Shown here one piece after another: positions 18,679 to 29,073 of a DNA stretch of 64,000 bases. The number at the start of each line of letters is the position of its first letter. The first letter of the stretch is position 1. The position numbers and the translations under genes were made by a program. The notes under the pieces are model-generated. The model saw only the letters and a list, made by a program, of their open reading frames with translations. It made no database searches and was not told where the DNA came from. Source of the stretch: Acinetobacter sp. Ac_5812 (GTDB taxonomy: Bacteria > Pseudomonadota > Gammaproteobacteria > Pseudomonadales > Moraxellaceae); NCBI RefSeq assembly GCF_013072695.1, contig NZ_LXUK01000012.1, positions 124,546-188,545 of the forward strand, written 5' to 3'.

Positions 18679-19005
18679 GGCGACAGCTACCTAAAAATAC
18701 GGTTTTTTGTTTGGAATGAGGTATTGTAGGCAAAAAAGGGGTAAACAAACAATTGCTTTTATTGATATTGTTTATTTATACATATGAAAAATGAATTAAT
18801 ATATTGATAATAAAGAAAATATTATCGGTTGCTAAGACTTTTTGACTAAAAAATAAAGTGATGATCACCTCAATTGCCCCAATCATTGCAACTGAATCTT
18901 ATTTTTATTCTCAGTTAAAACATGCAATTAAGACACGGAAAATGGTTTATTCATAACTTTTAGCATTCAATTGTTGTTGAGCTCGGAATCCGGATGCGGA
19001 AGAAA
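18679..19005. other. Intergenic gap without a gene
   Basis: About 330 AT-rich bases between fdxA and the GNAT gene. I see no open frame with a ribosome-binding site and no strong hairpin. It should hold the fdxA promoter, which I could not place with confidence. Confidence 0.5.
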
Positions 19006-19458
19006 CTAAAGGGTATAGAGTAGATGGATATCTTCAGGCTCTTTTTTGAATAACTCTAGATCAGGTTGTACTAAAAGTTGAGCACCTTGTTTAAGATAAA
19101 AGTCTACAGTGCGTTTACTTGGGGTAGCCGAAATATAGAGTTGTTTTGCATTGATTTGCTTTGCAGATACGATAGCAGCTTGCATCAACTGAGTACCGAT
19201 ACCTAAACCTTGGTGATCGGCATCCACATAAAAATATTGCAGTAACTTTGCTTCAGGATAATCAGCAATGTGCTGATTGGAAACGACCTGTATAGCAATC
19301 AGCTGATTAGATTCGTCAAATCCACCTATGCATAAAGCCCCTTGTTGATGTAACTTTTTGATTAAAGGTGGATCATTTTCCAAATGATAGGCATCCCAAT
19401 TTTGCTCATCATAAAAACAATCAATTAATTGTAAATTTAAACTCTGCTGTATATACAT
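19006..19458 (-). CDS. GNAT-family N-acetyltransferase
   Basis: The 150-residue protein has the GNAT fold. The acetyl-CoA-binding motif A is KLLQYFYVDADHQGLGIGTQLMQAAI (Q-x-x-G-x-G/A type). Strand beta-5 and the C-terminal motif are LYISATPSKRTVDFYLKQGAQLL. It transfers an acetyl group from acetyl-CoA to an amine of unknown identity (small molecule or protein). It lies downstream of mutS on the same strand, 216 bases away, separated by a stem-loop, so it is probably transcribed separately. Confidence 0.83.
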   Translation of the reverse strand: MYIQQSLNLQLIDCFYDEQNWDAYHLENDPPLIKKLHQQGALCIGGFDESNQLIAIQVVSNQHIADYPEAKLLQYFYVDADHQGLGIGTQLMQAAIVSAKQINAKQLYISATPSKRTVDFYLKQGAQLLVQPDLELFKKEPEDIHLLYTL

Positions 19459-19629
19459 TTGAGTGATAAGTTCACGCCGACTAATCTGTTGCCAGATTAA
19501 ATCAATTTCTGAGTGTTCTAGTGGCTTAAACAGAATATTAATTGTGCTTTCCCTTAAGTTGGATACTGAACAAAAATCTATTCAGTCTTTTTAGGTTGAG
19601 TGATATCAGCCAAAAATAAACAGGAAATG

Positions 19630-19668
19630 GTTCTGGAACAAGCTGAAATGATCAACTTGTTCCAGAAC
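19630..19668 (-). terminator. Perfect 13-bp stem-loop after mutS
   Basis: GTTCTGGAACAAG and CTTGTTCCAGAAC are exact reverse complements around a 13-base loop, ending 7 bases after the mutS stop codon. There is no uninterrupted T-run on the mutS-sense side, so it may act as a 3' stabiliser or a Rho-dependent end rather than a classic terminator. Confidence 0.55.
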
Positions 19669-19674
19669 GTACAT

Positions 19675-22314
19675 TTAAGATTTCAGAGCAGCTTTTAGAG
19701 AATAAAGCTGCTCTAATGCCTGACGTGGTGTTAAATCATCGACATCAATTTGATGTAATAACTCTAAAGCAGGTGATGGTTTTTCAACTTCAATCACTTT
19801 CTCAACGACTTGAGTTTCGATCTCATGTTCAACAGCACTAAACAAATCATTCTGCACGCTATTTTGCAAATGTTGATGCTGTTGTTTTTCCAGAATCTTC
19901 AAGCGTTTTTGAGCTTCTTTAATCACGTTGGCAGGGATTCCGGCTAACTTGGCAACCTGTAAACCATGACTTTGGCTGGCTGGGCCATGTTGAACTTTAT
20001 GCAACAAAATCAAATTGCCATTTAGTTCTTGTGCGGTGACATGATAGTTATCAATGCCAGCTTCGCCACCCAATTCAGTCAACTCAAAGTAATGTGTTGC
20101 GAATAGACAGAGGCATTTCACCCGTTTGGTTAAATCAACAACACAGGCCCAAGCCAATGAAAGACCGTCATAGGTACTGGTACCACGGCCAACCTCATCC
20201 ATCAAGACTAAAGATTGACTGGTGGCATGGTGCAAAATCTGAGAGGTTTCGGTCATTTCCACCATGAAGGTAGATTTACCTGTCGATAAATCATCAGCAG
20301 AACCAATACGAGTGAAGATACGGTCAATCGACCCTAGTTTTGCTGCTTTGGCTGGTACAAAACTACCGCAATAGGCAAGCAGGCTAATCAAGGCGGTCTG
20401 ACGCATGAAGGTCGATTTACCCCCCATGTTTGGCCCTGTAATAATCGCCATACGATGTTGGCTATCCAGGAAGGTATCATTCGGTGTAAAAGGTGCCTTA
20501 TTTAAAGCTTCAACAACAGGGTGGCGACCTGCCTGAATTTTGATACTGGTTTCAGGCGTATATTCGGGTCTAGCCCAATTGTTGAGTCGAGCTTGATGGG
20601 CAAAGTTTGCCAACACATCAATATAGGCAATTGCAGCACTCATCATCTGTAAATGTGCAATGTTTTGACGTAACTCATCCAGTAATGATTCAAACAACAG
20701 TTTTTCACGGGCGAGGGCACGTGACTCGCTAGAAAGAACTTTATCTTCAAAGCCTTTGAGTTCAGGCGTGATATAACGCTCAGCATTTTTAAGGGTTTGA
20801 CGACGAATATAGTCCGCTGGAGCTTGTTCTGCCTGTGCACGGGTGAGTTCAATATAATAACCACTGACACGGTTATAACCGATTTTCAGGGTATTGATCC
20901 CAGTACGTTCGCGCTCTTTAATTTCCAAGTCGATCAAGAATTGGCCCGCATGATCACGGATTTTACGTAACTCATCTAGCTCATCATCATAACCTTCTGC
21001 AATTACATTGCCATCACGTAGTAATACGGGTGGACTTTCAACAATTGCAGTCATCAGATGTTGATGCAGACTCTTAAAGTCACCAAGTTCTTCATCTAAT
21101 TGAGTTAATAACTTAGATTGCTGGGGTTTTAAAATAGGATCTAAGGCGTGGCGTAAGAAAGGGATTTGTGCACAAGCTTGACGCAGCTGTACCAAATCTC
21201 GTGGACGAGCACTGCCTAGCGCGACACGACTGAGCACACGTTCAATATCGCCAATCTCTTTTAAAACTAAACGAAGTGGTGATTCATGATAGCCCTTTAA
21301 CAATTGTTCAGTTGCATCAAGACGCGCATCTAAAACAGCAGTATCACGAATAGGCTGCATTAACGTACGGCTCAGTAAGCGTCCGCCCATGGCAGTTTGG
21401 CAATCATTAATCAACTGGAACAGTGATGTACCATGATCAAACAACGGTTCAATAATTTCCAAATTACGACGTGTGATTGGATCCAGTGCAATGAAGTCTG
21501 TACTTTGTTCAATTTGAATTGAACGAATATGGGGTAAAGCTGTTTTTTGGGTTTCTTTCGCATAGTGAATCAACGCCGCGGCAGCAGCTTTCGCGAGTGG
21601 AATCGGATCTAATCCAAAACCAGATAAGGTTGAAACACTCAACTGATCGCACAACGTTTTTTGTGCATTATTTAAATTAAAATCAACATTTGGACGTTTG
21701 GTGATTGGACAGTCCAGATTTTTCTTAATTTGTTCAATAATATTTTTATCAATAAGATCTTCATCAATGAGGATTTCGCTTGGCATTAAACGTGCCAGCT
21801 CAATTGCGAGTTGTTCAGGTTTATAGTCTTGTTGTTGAACTTTAAAAATACCTGCACTCAGGTCGAGTAAAGCAAAACCAATTTGATTTTGTTGAATACA
21901 TAGTGCGACCAAATTTGATGATTGGTAACTACCAAGTAACGCATCATCGGTTAAGGTACCAGGGGTTAGAATACGAACCACTTTACGTTCAACAGGACCT
22001 TTACCTGTGACTTCACCCACTTGTTCACAAATGGCGACAGTACGCCCAGCTTTGACTAAACGTGCGAGATAACCTTCTGCTGCATGATAAGGAACGCCAG
22101 CCATAGGAATAGGTTGACCGCTGGCTTTGCCACGATGGGTGAGGGTAATACCTAAAAGTTTGGCTGCTAAATGCGCATCTTCAAAGAATAGCTCGTAAAA
22201 GTCACCCATACGGTAGAACAGCAATGCATGCTGATAGTCTGTTTTGACTTTGAGATACTGCTGCATCATCGGCGTATGAGATGAAAGGTCAGCCATGATT
22301 TCAGCGCTATTCAT
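19675..22314 (-). CDS. mutS: DNA mismatch repair protein MutS
   Basis: MutS recognises mismatches and small loops and recruits MutL. The 879-residue protein has the N-terminal mismatch-binding domain with the Phe-x-Glu motif in [15 protein letters not shown] (about residue 34-48). Then come the connector, core and clamp domains. The C-terminal ABC ATPase has Walker [10 protein letters not shown] near residue 620, signature [14 protein letters not shown], Walker [17 protein letters not shown], and a helix-turn-helix end. ATG 22314 follows TTAAGGATTTAACATAC, a fair ribosome-binding site. Length is close to E. coli MutS. Confidence 0.97.
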   Translation of the reverse strand: MNSAEIMADLSSHTPMMQQYLKVKTDYQHALLFYRMGDFYELFFEDAHLAAKLLGITLTHRGKASGQPIPMAGVPYHAAEGYLARLVKAGRTVAICEQVGEVTGKGPVERKVVRILTPGTLTDDALLGSYQSSNLVALCIQQNQIGFALLDLSAGIFKVQQQDYKPEQLAIELARLMPSEILIDEDLIDKNIIEQIKKNLDCPITKRPNVDFNLNNAQKTLCDQLSVSTLSGFGLDPIPLAKAAAAALIHYAKETQKTALPHIRSIQIEQSTDFIALDPITRRNLEIIEPLFDHGTSLFQLINDCQTAMGGRLLSRTLMQPIRDTAVLDARLDATEQLLKGYHESPLRLVLKEIGDIERVLSRVALGSARPRDLVQLRQACAQIPFLRHALDPILKPQQSKLLTQLDEELGDFKSLHQHLMTAIVESPPVLLRDGNVIAEGYDDELDELRKIRDHAGQFLIDLEIKERERTGINTLKIGYNRVSGYYIELTRAQAEQAPADYIRRQTLKNAERYITPELKGFEDKVLSSESRALAREKLLFESLLDELRQNIAHLQMMSAAIAYIDVLANFAHQARLNNWARPEYTPETSIKIQAGRHPVVEALNKAPFTPNDTFLDSQHRMAIITGPNMGGKSTFMRQTALISLLAYCGSFVPAKAAKLGSIDRIFTRIGSADDLSTGKSTFMVEMTETSQILHHATSQSLVLMDEVGRGTSTYDGLSLAWACVVDLTKRVKCLCLFATHYFELTELGGEAGIDNYHVTAQELNGNLILLHKVQHGPASQSHGLQVAKLAGIPANVIKEAQKRLKILEKQQHQHLQNSVQNDLFSAVEHEIETQVVEKVIEVEKPSPALELLHQIDVDDLTPRQALEQLYSLKAALKS

Positions 22315-22981
22315 GTATGTTAAATCCTTAAATTTAAATAATAAATAAGTTTAATTTAAACGTTTGGCTGTCTCGCCAATTCTAACAACCACTGTAAAAT
22401 TCGACTTAATTGTGAAGGAAGTATACCTTTCTAAGGACTTCTTTTCTGTCAAAATTGAGTCAACAGTGTATGAGAAATTGAATGACTTCCTCAGTAACTC
22501 ATCTTAACAAATTGAGAAAGATTCACAAAAAGGAATCCGTGATGTGTGAAGAAATAAACAGCAAAAAGAAAATTATTTGATCTGCTTGGATAATCGTCCA
22601 AGTGTCGTCATAGCATTCAAGTTGCTAAGCAAAAAGAGTTTAGATTGTTTGCTTAGATCGCGTTTTAATCTAAAAACAATGTCCTCAATTGTCTGGTTAA
22701 AGGGGCTTTATTGTGAATCTCAGCGCTTAAAAATATGTAACAAATTATTCTAAACCTAATTGAATTATCAAGCTTAATTCTATTTATTATATTGATATTT
22801 AACTAATTTATTTGGATTTATTCAGCTTGTATACGATTCTTAAAAAAATAAACTCGATCCCGAAAGATTAGGCATAATCAGAGCAACTATTGTCAAAAAG
22901 GTCAACATAAATGGATCCCTCGCCGGGTACAAAGTTAAAATACAATTTCATGACTCCTTGTTTTTGTTTAAGGAGTAAATA
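22315..22981. other. Long intergenic gap with imperfect hairpins, no gene
   Basis: About 670 AT-rich bases separate divergent mutS and the TerC-type gene. I found no credible coding frame. There is an imperfect stem around 22412-22447 followed by Ts. Close to the TerC start is a small stem that covers its ribosome-binding site (listed separately). A small RNA could be present but nothing recognisable shows it. Confidence 0.5.
22954..22975 (+). promoter_or_regulatory. Hairpin sequestering the Shine-Dalgarno of the TerC-type gene
   Basis: CTCCTT (22954-22959) is exactly complementary to AAGGAG (22970-22975), the ribosome-binding site six bases before ATG 22982, with a 10-base T-rich loop. In RNA this small stem would hide the Shine-Dalgarno. 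TerC/Alx genes in other bacteria are controlled by structured 5' leaders that respond to manganese or pH, so a similar control is plausible. Confidence 0.5.
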
Positions 22982-24508
22982 ATGGAATTTTTATTAGATC
23001 CAGGGATTTGGGTAGGTTTGCTTACTCTGATCGTCTTAGAGATTGTTTTAGGAATTGATAATCTCGTCTTTATTGCCATTTTGGCAGACAAACTTCCTCC
23101 TTCCCAACGTGATAAAGCCAGAGTCATCGGTTTATCTCTCGCATTGATCATGCGTTTGGGCTTATTGTTCGCCATTTCTTGGTTAGTTACCTTAACTAAA
23201 CCGCTTATTTTCATCTTTGACTGGTCTTTTTCGGGTCGAGATCTGATTCTTTTATTCGGTGGTTTATTCCTACTGTATAAAGCGGTCAGTGAATTACATG
23301 AACGAATGGAAGGCAAAGCGGAAGTCAAAATTACCACCAATGTTGTGTATGCCAGCTTTACTGCGGTCGTCGCTCAGATTGTGGTATTGGATGCCGTGTT
23401 CTCATTAGACTCAGTTATTACGGCCATTGGTATGGTGGATAATATCTACGTCATGATGGTGGCAATGGTTGTGGCCATGCTGGTGATGCTATTGGCGTCT
23501 AAACCATTAACTGAGTTTGTGAATCGACACCCAACTGTCATCATTCTCTGCTTAAGTTTCTTATTGTTAATTGGTATTAGCTTAATTGCCGAAGGTTTTG
23601 GTTTCCATATTCCTAAAGGTTATATCTATTCAGGTATTGGTGTTGCGATTGTGATTGAGGCATTTAATCAGTTTACGCAACGTAACAGATCTAAACATGA
23701 GTCGAAGATTCCGCTACGTAATCGAACCGCAGATACGATTTTAAAGCTCATGGGTGGCAAGTCTGAAACCACTGCGACAAATCCGCTGCAACATTTGGAA
23801 GCGCAAGACACATTTGATGATCAAGAACGTTATATGATTGGTGGTGTATTAATGTTGGCAGAACGATCTGTCGCATCAATCATGACGCCACGCAGTCAAA
23901 TTTCGTGGATTAACATCGATGAAACACCAGAGAAAATTCGAGAGCAGGTTTTATCTGTACCGCATAGCTTATTTCCCGTATGTCGAGGCAGCTTAGATAA
24001 AGTTCTGAGTGTGGTTCGCGCTAAGGAAATTCTGGACGTGCTGGATGATGAAACGCAATTAAAATCTTTGATCAAAGCGCAACGACCGATTTTTATTTTT
24101 GAAAAAATGAAAGTGATCGATGTGATCAATACATTGCGGACTTCCAAAGGCTCATTGGTACTCGTCAATGATGAGTTTGGAAATGTGCAGGGTGTGATTT
24201 CACCTCTAGATGTTTTTGAAGCGATTGCAGGTGAGTTTCCAGATGCAGATGAACAGCTTGATTTGATTCAAGTGGATGAAAGCACTTGGAAAGCTTCAGG
24301 TACTTTGGATTTGTACCAACTTGAATTACAGTTAGGCGTCGACTTAGTCGATGAAGAGATGGATTATATTACGGTGTCTGGACTTATTCTGGATAAGAGT
24401 AATGGCTTAGTGGACGTTGGTTCAATGCTGGATTATCAAGACTTACAGTTTGAAGTAGTCGAGATGGAGAGCAATCGCATTAAAACCGTCATGATTCGAT
24501 TAAAGTAA
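22982..24508 (+). CDS. TerC-family integral membrane protein with CBS and CorC/HlyC domains
   Basis: The 508-residue protein has three parts. A TerC-like membrane domain (about 1-235, seven hydrophobic helices) starts [32 protein letters not shown] and includes [18 protein letters not shown]; the two Asp-rich helices are the likely metal-ion path. A CBS pair follows (about 295-405, [15 protein letters not shown]). Last is a CorC_HlyC domain (about 420-505, ...[16 protein letters not shown]). This matches E. coli YoaE/YegH. TerC proteins export manganese or other cations; the substrate here is not shown. It is monocistronic and followed by a terminator. Confidence 0.9.
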   Translation: MEFLLDPGIWVGLLTLIVLEIVLGIDNLVFIAILADKLPPSQRDKARVIGLSLALIMRLGLLFAISWLVTLTKPLIFIFDWSFSGRDLILLFGGLFLLYKAVSELHERMEGKAEVKITTNVVYASFTAVVAQIVVLDAVFSLDSVITAIGMVDNIYVMMVAMVVAMLVMLLASKPLTEFVNRHPTVIILCLSFLLLIGISLIAEGFGFHIPKGYIYSGIGVAIVIEAFNQFTQRNRSKHESKIPLRNRTADTILKLMGGKSETTATNPLQHLEAQDTFDDQERYMIGGVLMLAERSVASIMTPRSQISWINIDETPEKIREQVLSVPHSLFPVCRGSLDKVLSVVRAKEILDVLDDETQLKSLIKAQRPIFIFEKMKVIDVINTLRTSKGSLVLVNDEFGNVQGVISPLDVFEAIAGEFPDADEQLDLIQVDESTWKASGTLDLYQLELQLGVDLVDEEMDYITVSGLILDKSNGLVDVGSMLDYQDLQFEVVEMESNRIKTVMIRLK

Positions 24509-24576
24509 ATCATCTTGCTCAAAGTAGGGTTCATAATTTGATAAAGTTGTGGACTTGAATGTCAAGAAGCTGAGCC

Positions 24577-24614
24577 AAAGGAGTAGTTTGTAATCGACAA
24601 GCTGCTCCTTTTTA
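24577..24614 (+). terminator. Terminator after the TerC-type gene
   Basis: AAAGGAGTAGTTTGT and ACAAGCTGCTCCTTT pair over 15 bp (two G-U pairs) around AATCG, followed by Ts. It lies 68 bases after the stop. Confidence 0.8.
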
Positions 24615-24713
24615 AATGCGGAATAAATAAAAAAAGTGAACATCTGAGGCCTTGAACAGCTATGATTGCTGATAAATCCTGATAATCACAGTTATAAATT
24701 GGACGCTTAAAAA

Positions 24714-25658
24714 ATGAAGAATATCCTCTTGGCATTTTCTTTTTTGATTCAAATACCGAGCTATAGTCTAGCCAATGACTCAACGGGTTATGTCGGCACG
24801 GGTGGGGTGGCCTATCTTAAAAATGCGCATGTTGCGATGCAAAGTGAAGATTTATTTATTAGCAAAAAGTTGATTAAGGTCAATTATCTCTATAAAAATT
24901 TAAGTTCTAAAGATGTGGCAGAAACTGTTTTGTTTCCCTTACCGCGTATCGATAACTTCTTTGAAGCGGATTTTGCCCATACCGAAGCATTGCTAAAAAG
25001 CTTTAAAATTATTGTTGATGGTCAAAATATTCAGCCAGAAATGCATGTGCGTACTTTTATCCAAAAGAATGAAAAGTCGCCGTTGATTGATGCAACAGAT
25101 CTATTTAAGCGATGTGGTTTTAGCCAAACCGACATGCTTAATCCTTGGATGCGTAGCAATGATGACTATAGCTATTTTGTCGATAAATTAAAGCAATGTA
25201 AGCAGCCACAAATGCAGAAGATATTGGCGAATTTTAAAAAAGATGATGAAATTCCATGGTCATCTCAAGTGATTTATAGTTGGAAGCAAACCTTTAAAGC
25301 CAATGCTCTGACCAAAATTCAGCATCAATATCAACCTTTGGTGGGAGGCGCGGTTGCTCTATATCCTGATGAATATAATCAAAACTTTTGTATGGATGCA
25401 CAATTTAAGCAGGGCTTAAAAAAAGCCAAAGCAGAGAATTCACCGTTTAATGCTTTAAGCTATATTCTGACCACGGGGGCAAACTGGGCTAAACCGATTG
25501 AAAATTTTAAATTGACGATTGAGCGTGATAAGAATGAATTGGTCTCATTTTGTTGGAATGGCAAAGTCGAAAAAATTAGTCCAACGCAATTTCAGATGAC
25601 CAAGCGCAACTTCGTTCCCAAACAGGATTTAGATATCATCTTTGTGAATGTGAAATAA
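24714..25658 (+). CDS. DUF4424-type secreted protein
   Basis: The 314-residue protein begins with a Sec signal peptide (MKNILLAFSFLIQIPSYSLA, cleavage near residue 20). It then has the DUF4424-like start NDSTGYVGTGGVAYLKNAHVAMQSEDL and further conserved-looking blocks (VNYLYKNLSSKDV, VLFPLPRID). I know no function for this family. Four cysteines might form disulfides in the periplasm. The gene stands alone between a terminator and a LysR gene on the same strand, 70-100 bases downstream. No regulatory site was seen. Confidence 0.75.
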   Translation: MKNILLAFSFLIQIPSYSLANDSTGYVGTGGVAYLKNAHVAMQSEDLFISKKLIKVNYLYKNLSSKDVAETVLFPLPRIDNFFEADFAHTEALLKSFKIIVDGQNIQPEMHVRTFIQKNEKSPLIDATDLFKRCGFSQTDMLNPWMRSNDDYSYFVDKLKQCKQPQMQKILANFKKDDEIPWSSQVIYSWKQTFKANALTKIQHQYQPLVGGAVALYPDEYNQNFCMDAQFKQGLKKAKAENSPFNALSYILTTGANWAKPIENFKLTIERDKNELVSFCWNGKVEKISPTQFQMTKRNFVPKQDLDIIFVNVK

Positions 25659-25764
25659 GTCGGTTTGCAAATGACTGCAACAAAAATCAATAAATAGGTA
25701 GCTTAATCAGGCGGATCACTCTCATACTATGCAGGGCATAGGGATGTGGCAGACAGGGCTAAAC

Positions 25765-26676
25765 GTGAATTTAAAAAATCTGGAAGCATTTTATTGGGTT
25801 GTGACGCTAAATAGTTTTAACAAGGCTGCAGCAAAATTACAAACCACCCAGCCTGCGGTATCGCAAAAAATCACTGCTCTTGAAAATGACTTAGGATTTA
25901 AGGTCTTAGATCGAAGCTTTCGTCAGCTCAAACCGACGCATAAGGGCATGACTTTATTCAAATATGCCGAAAAGTTAATGCGCTTGGAAACTGAACTCAT
26001 CGAGGAATTAACGGACAATCAACATCTGACAGGCACAATTCGCTTAGGTGTTTCAGAAACGATTGTTTATACATGGCTAGTGGAATATATCGAAAAGGTG
26101 CAACAGGAATTTCCAAAAGTTTCGGTCGAAATTGTCGTTGATCTAACACCTAACTTACAGGAAGGTGTCCGCACAGGCGATCTGGACATGGCCTTTTTAC
26201 TGGGACCCACACTGGCTTTTGAGTGTATTGAACAGGCACTCTGTGATTTTGAACTCAGCTTCTTGGCTTCGCCTTCATTTAAAGGTGGTGTTGGGCAAAT
26301 GTCATTTAAAACTTTGATGTCGCATACGATTTTAACCTATCCAAAAATTACCTATCCCTATAAAGAGCTCAAGGCAAAGATGAAGGAACAGGGGCTAGAT
26401 GAGCCGCTTTCCATAACCAGTTATTCTTTAGCCACACTGCTACGTTTGGCTGAGCAAGGTTTGGGGATCGCCGTGGTACCGACCTTAACCGCTTTAAAAG
26501 AAATCACCGATGGTAGACTGGAAATATTAAACACACCAATCCAGTTAAAGACTTTTCATTTTACTTCGATCTACATTCAAGGCAACGATTCGGCTTTAAA
26601 AGAAAAATTAACTGATGTTGCCGTGATGGTATCCGAAAGTGCGATGCAAAGACTGAATGAACACATCAAAAAATAG
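25765..26676 (+). CDS. LysR-type regulator next to the 5-oxoproline operon
   Basis: The 303-residue LTTR has an N-terminal winged helix-turn-helix (LKNLEAFYWVVTLNSFNKAAAKLQTTQPAVSQKITALE, about residues 3-42) and a C-terminal periplasmic-binding-like effector domain. The start is taken at GTG 25765 because AGGG lies at the right spacing and the family begins a few residues before LKNLEAF. ATGs at 25729 and 25744 in frame would add a 7-12 residue tail. Its position upstream and in line with the transporter-pxp genes suggests it controls them, but no operator was identified. Confidence 0.85.
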   Translation: MNLKNLEAFYWVVTLNSFNKAAAKLQTTQPAVSQKITALENDLGFKVLDRSFRQLKPTHKGMTLFKYAEKLMRLETELIEELTDNQHLTGTIRLGVSETIVYTWLVEYIEKVQQEFPKVSVEIVVDLTPNLQEGVRTGDLDMAFLLGPTLAFECIEQALCDFELSFLASPSFKGGVGQMSFKTLMSHTILTYPKITYPYKELKAKMKEQGLDEPLSITSYSLATLLRLAEQGLGIAVVPTLTALKEITDGRLEILNTPIQLKTFHFTSIYIQGNDSALKEKLTDVAVMVSESAMQRLNEHIKK

Positions 26677-27029
26677 AGGCTTACATACTTTTTAGGGTAT
26701 TTCTCTATTGTAGAAAAGGGTATTTATTGGATGAGCCATAAAAGCAGCTTATGGAACGTGATAAGTAAAATTTATATTGGAAATTTTAAAAAATAAAAAA
26801 TAAATAAATTCATGGTCTTAGTTTTAATTATTTCTGTAAAAAGTCGTATTGTTCAGCAGGCTGGCTTATGTTTTTATCTTAAATAGAAGATTTGATTACC
26901 CAGCTTTGTGGGAGAACAGGGAATCTTTGTGATTTAAAGGGATTGAAGAAGATCATTTGTAAAAATGGTGTTTCTGGATCAAGTTAAAAATAGCGTTATG
27001 AAGCTCAAATGGATGAGGAACGCATTAAT
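26677..27029. other. Intergenic gap before the 5-oxoproline operon
   Basis: About 350 AT-rich bases without a gene. It contains two copies of AGGGTATTT about 25 bases apart near 26693-26728, just downstream of the LysR stop, and must hold the promoter and LysR operator of the transporter-pxp operon. The exact promoter could not be placed. Confidence 0.45.
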
Positions 27030-28262
27030 ATGTCTTTACTGAAATCTTCTTTTCTATCAGATCGCCAATGGGCCATTGTTGCCTCGATCTTTATGATGGC
27101 AACCTCGGCAATGGGGCCAGGGTTTTTAACCCAAACGGCTGTCTTTACGGTGAAATTAGGTGCCGCATTTGGTTTTGCCATTTTAGTTTCCATTTTGATT
27201 GATTATGTGGTGCAGCAAAATATTTGGCGTGTCGTGACTCTTACGCAAATGCGTGCATCCGATATTGCCAATAAGGCTTTACCGGGCAGTGGCTATTTAC
27301 TTGCATTTCTGGTGATTCTAGGCGGTTTCTTCTTTAGTATTGGAAATATTGCAGGTGCTGCATTAGGTCTCAATGCACTATTTGGTTTGGACACCAAATG
27401 GGGTGGTATCCTCAGTGGTGCATTGGCGATTTTGATTTTCGCTTCAAGAAAAGCAACGCTTGCGATGGATAAAAGCATGATCGTATTGGGATTGCTGAAA
27501 ATCGTCCTAATCATCATCGTGGCAGTGATTGTGATGCCTCCTGTTGAACAAGCAGTACAACAAACCTTTGCACCAGACCAAATTGATTTTGCCATTATTA
27601 CCACCATTGTCGGCGGTACAGTGGGTGGTTATATCTGCTATGCGGGTGCGCACCGCCTACTCGATAAAGGTGCTGTGGGCCCTGAAAATATTGATGAAGT
27701 AGCCAAAGCTGCAACCAAAGGCATTGTGGTGGTTGGCATCATGCGTTATGTCTTATTTTTAGCGTTCTTGGGTGTGGTGGTGAGTGGTGCAAGCATTGAT
27801 CTCGCCAGTCATAATGCCAATCCAGCAGCTCAAGCATTCCAATATGCAGCAGGTACATTTGGTTATAAATTATTTGGTTTAATTTTCTGGGCAGCGGGGA
27901 TCAGTAGCACCATTGGCGCAGCCTATACCTCGGTTTCATTCTTTAGTGCATTTAAAAAGAATTTAACGCCAAAGCAAAGCAACTATACCACCATCACTTT
28001 TATTGCCTTGGCTTTATTACTCTATGTGGTATTGGGGGCAACGCCAGCAGGTCTACTCATTTTTGTCGGTGGTTTTAACGGTTTAGTGTTGCCAATTGGT
28101 CTTACAATTTTTGTGTATGTTGCGGCTTGCCGTAGAGACTTGATGGGCAATTATAATTATCCAAAATGGTTAATTGTTTTAGGTGCACTCACCTGTGTAT
28201 TGACGTGGTGGATGGGCTATATGTCATTTACGACCGTGTTTAACTATTTGACCAAACTTTAA
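27030..28262 (+). CDS. NRAMP-superfamily transporter (YcsG-like) of the pxp operon
   Basis: The 410-residue protein is an integral membrane protein with about 11 hydrophobic segments and the NRAMP-type phrase TSAMGPGFLTQTAVFTVKLGAAFGFAIL in helix 1. Canonical metal-transporting NRAMPs have DPGN there; here the sequence is MGPGFL, so the metal site is not conserved. Homologues (YcsG in Bacillus) are linked to pxp/kip genes, which suggests uptake of 5-oxoproline or a related substrate. ATG 27030 follows GATGAGGAAC at good spacing; ATG 27009 is an unsupported alternative. It is first in the operon, 35 bases before pxpA. Confidence 0.83.
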   Translation: MSLLKSSFLSDRQWAIVASIFMMATSAMGPGFLTQTAVFTVKLGAAFGFAILVSILIDYVVQQNIWRVVTLTQMRASDIANKALPGSGYLLAFLVILGGFFFSIGNIAGAALGLNALFGLDTKWGGILSGALAILIFASRKATLAMDKSMIVLGLLKIVLIIIVAVIVMPPVEQAVQQTFAPDQIDFAIITTIVGGTVGGYICYAGAHRLLDKGAVGPENIDEVAKAATKGIVVVGIMRYVLFLAFLGVVVSGASIDLASHNANPAAQAFQYAAGTFGYKLFGLIFWAAGISSTIGAAYTSVSFFSAFKKNLTPKQSNYTTITFIALALLLYVVLGATPAGLLIFVGGFNGLVLPIGLTIFVYVAACRRDLMGNYNYPKWLIVLGALTCVLTWWMGYMSFTTVFNYLTKL

Positions 28263-28297
28263 GCCAGATAATCGTATAGCGAAAAAGGAATGATGCC

Positions 28298-29062
28298 ATG
28301 TTTGTAGATTTAAACAGTGATTTGGGCGAAAGCTTTGGCTCATGGAAAATGGGTAATGATGACCAGATTTTACCTGTGGTGACCAGTGCCAATATCGCAT
28401 GCGGTTTTCATGCAGGGGATCCTTTGGGGATTTTAAAAACGGTTCGTAAAGCCGTTGAATTGGGTGTCACGATTGGCGCACATGTGTCTTATCCAGATCT
28501 GGTTGGTTTTGGTCGCCGTAATATGGATGTGTCACGTGATGAACTGATTGCCGATGTGCTGTATCAAATTTCAGCACTGGATGGTTTGGCAAAAGTGGCA
28601 GGTTCAAAAGTGCAATATGTAAAACCACATGGCGCGCTCTACAACACCATTGCACATGACCAAGCTCAGGCAGCCGCAGTGATTGATGCGATTAAAATGT
28701 ATAACCCTGAACTGGTTTTAGTGGCTTTGGCAGATTCAAACTTGGTGGAGCAGGCACGTGCAGCTGGCTTGACAGTGGTATCTGAAGCATTCGCAGACCG
28801 AGCTTATAACAGTGATGGTTCATTGGTGTCTCGCCGCCTAGAAGGGGCTGTTTTACATGACTCTGCCTTTGTTGCGAGTCGTGTGGTATCTATGCTTAAA
28901 CAGGGTGGGGTCGAGTCAATTGACGGTGTCTTTACCCCAATTCAAGCCGACACCATTTGCCTACATGGTGACACGGATGGCGCTTTAGAAATGTCAGCAG
29001 CGATTAAAGCCGAGCTTGTAAAGAACAAGATTCAGATTCGCCCGTTTGTAAATAAAGTATAA
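28298..29062 (+). CDS. pxpA: 5-oxoprolinase subunit PxpA (LamB/YcsF family)
   Basis: PxpA with PxpB and PxpC cleaves 5-oxoproline to glutamate with ATP. The 254-residue protein has the family start [21 protein letters not shown], the metal/active-site-like block [25 protein letters not shown] and KPHGALYN, and the C-terminal CLHGDT. A Shine-Dalgarno (AAAAAGGAATGATGCC) precedes the ATG. It sits between a transporter and a DUF1445 gene, the same grouping known as ycsF-ycsG-ycsI-kipI-kipA in Bacillus. Length is standard. Confidence 0.95.
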   Translation: MFVDLNSDLGESFGSWKMGNDDQILPVVTSANIACGFHAGDPLGILKTVRKAVELGVTIGAHVSYPDLVGFGRRNMDVSRDELIADVLYQISALDGLAKVAGSKVQYVKPHGALYNTIAHDQAQAAAVIDAIKMYNPELVLVALADSNLVEQARAAGLTVVSEAFADRAYNSDGSLVSRRLEGAVLHDSAFVASRVVSMLKQGGVESIDGVFTPIQADTICLHGDTDGALEMSAAIKAELVKNKIQIRPFVNKV

Positions 29063-29073
29063 GGATGAGCACC

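Noticed and set aside
22315..22981. A yybP-ykoY manganese riboswitch upstream of the TerC-type gene
   Set aside because: The conserved core boxes of that riboswitch could not be found by eye; only a small SD-hiding stem is visible.
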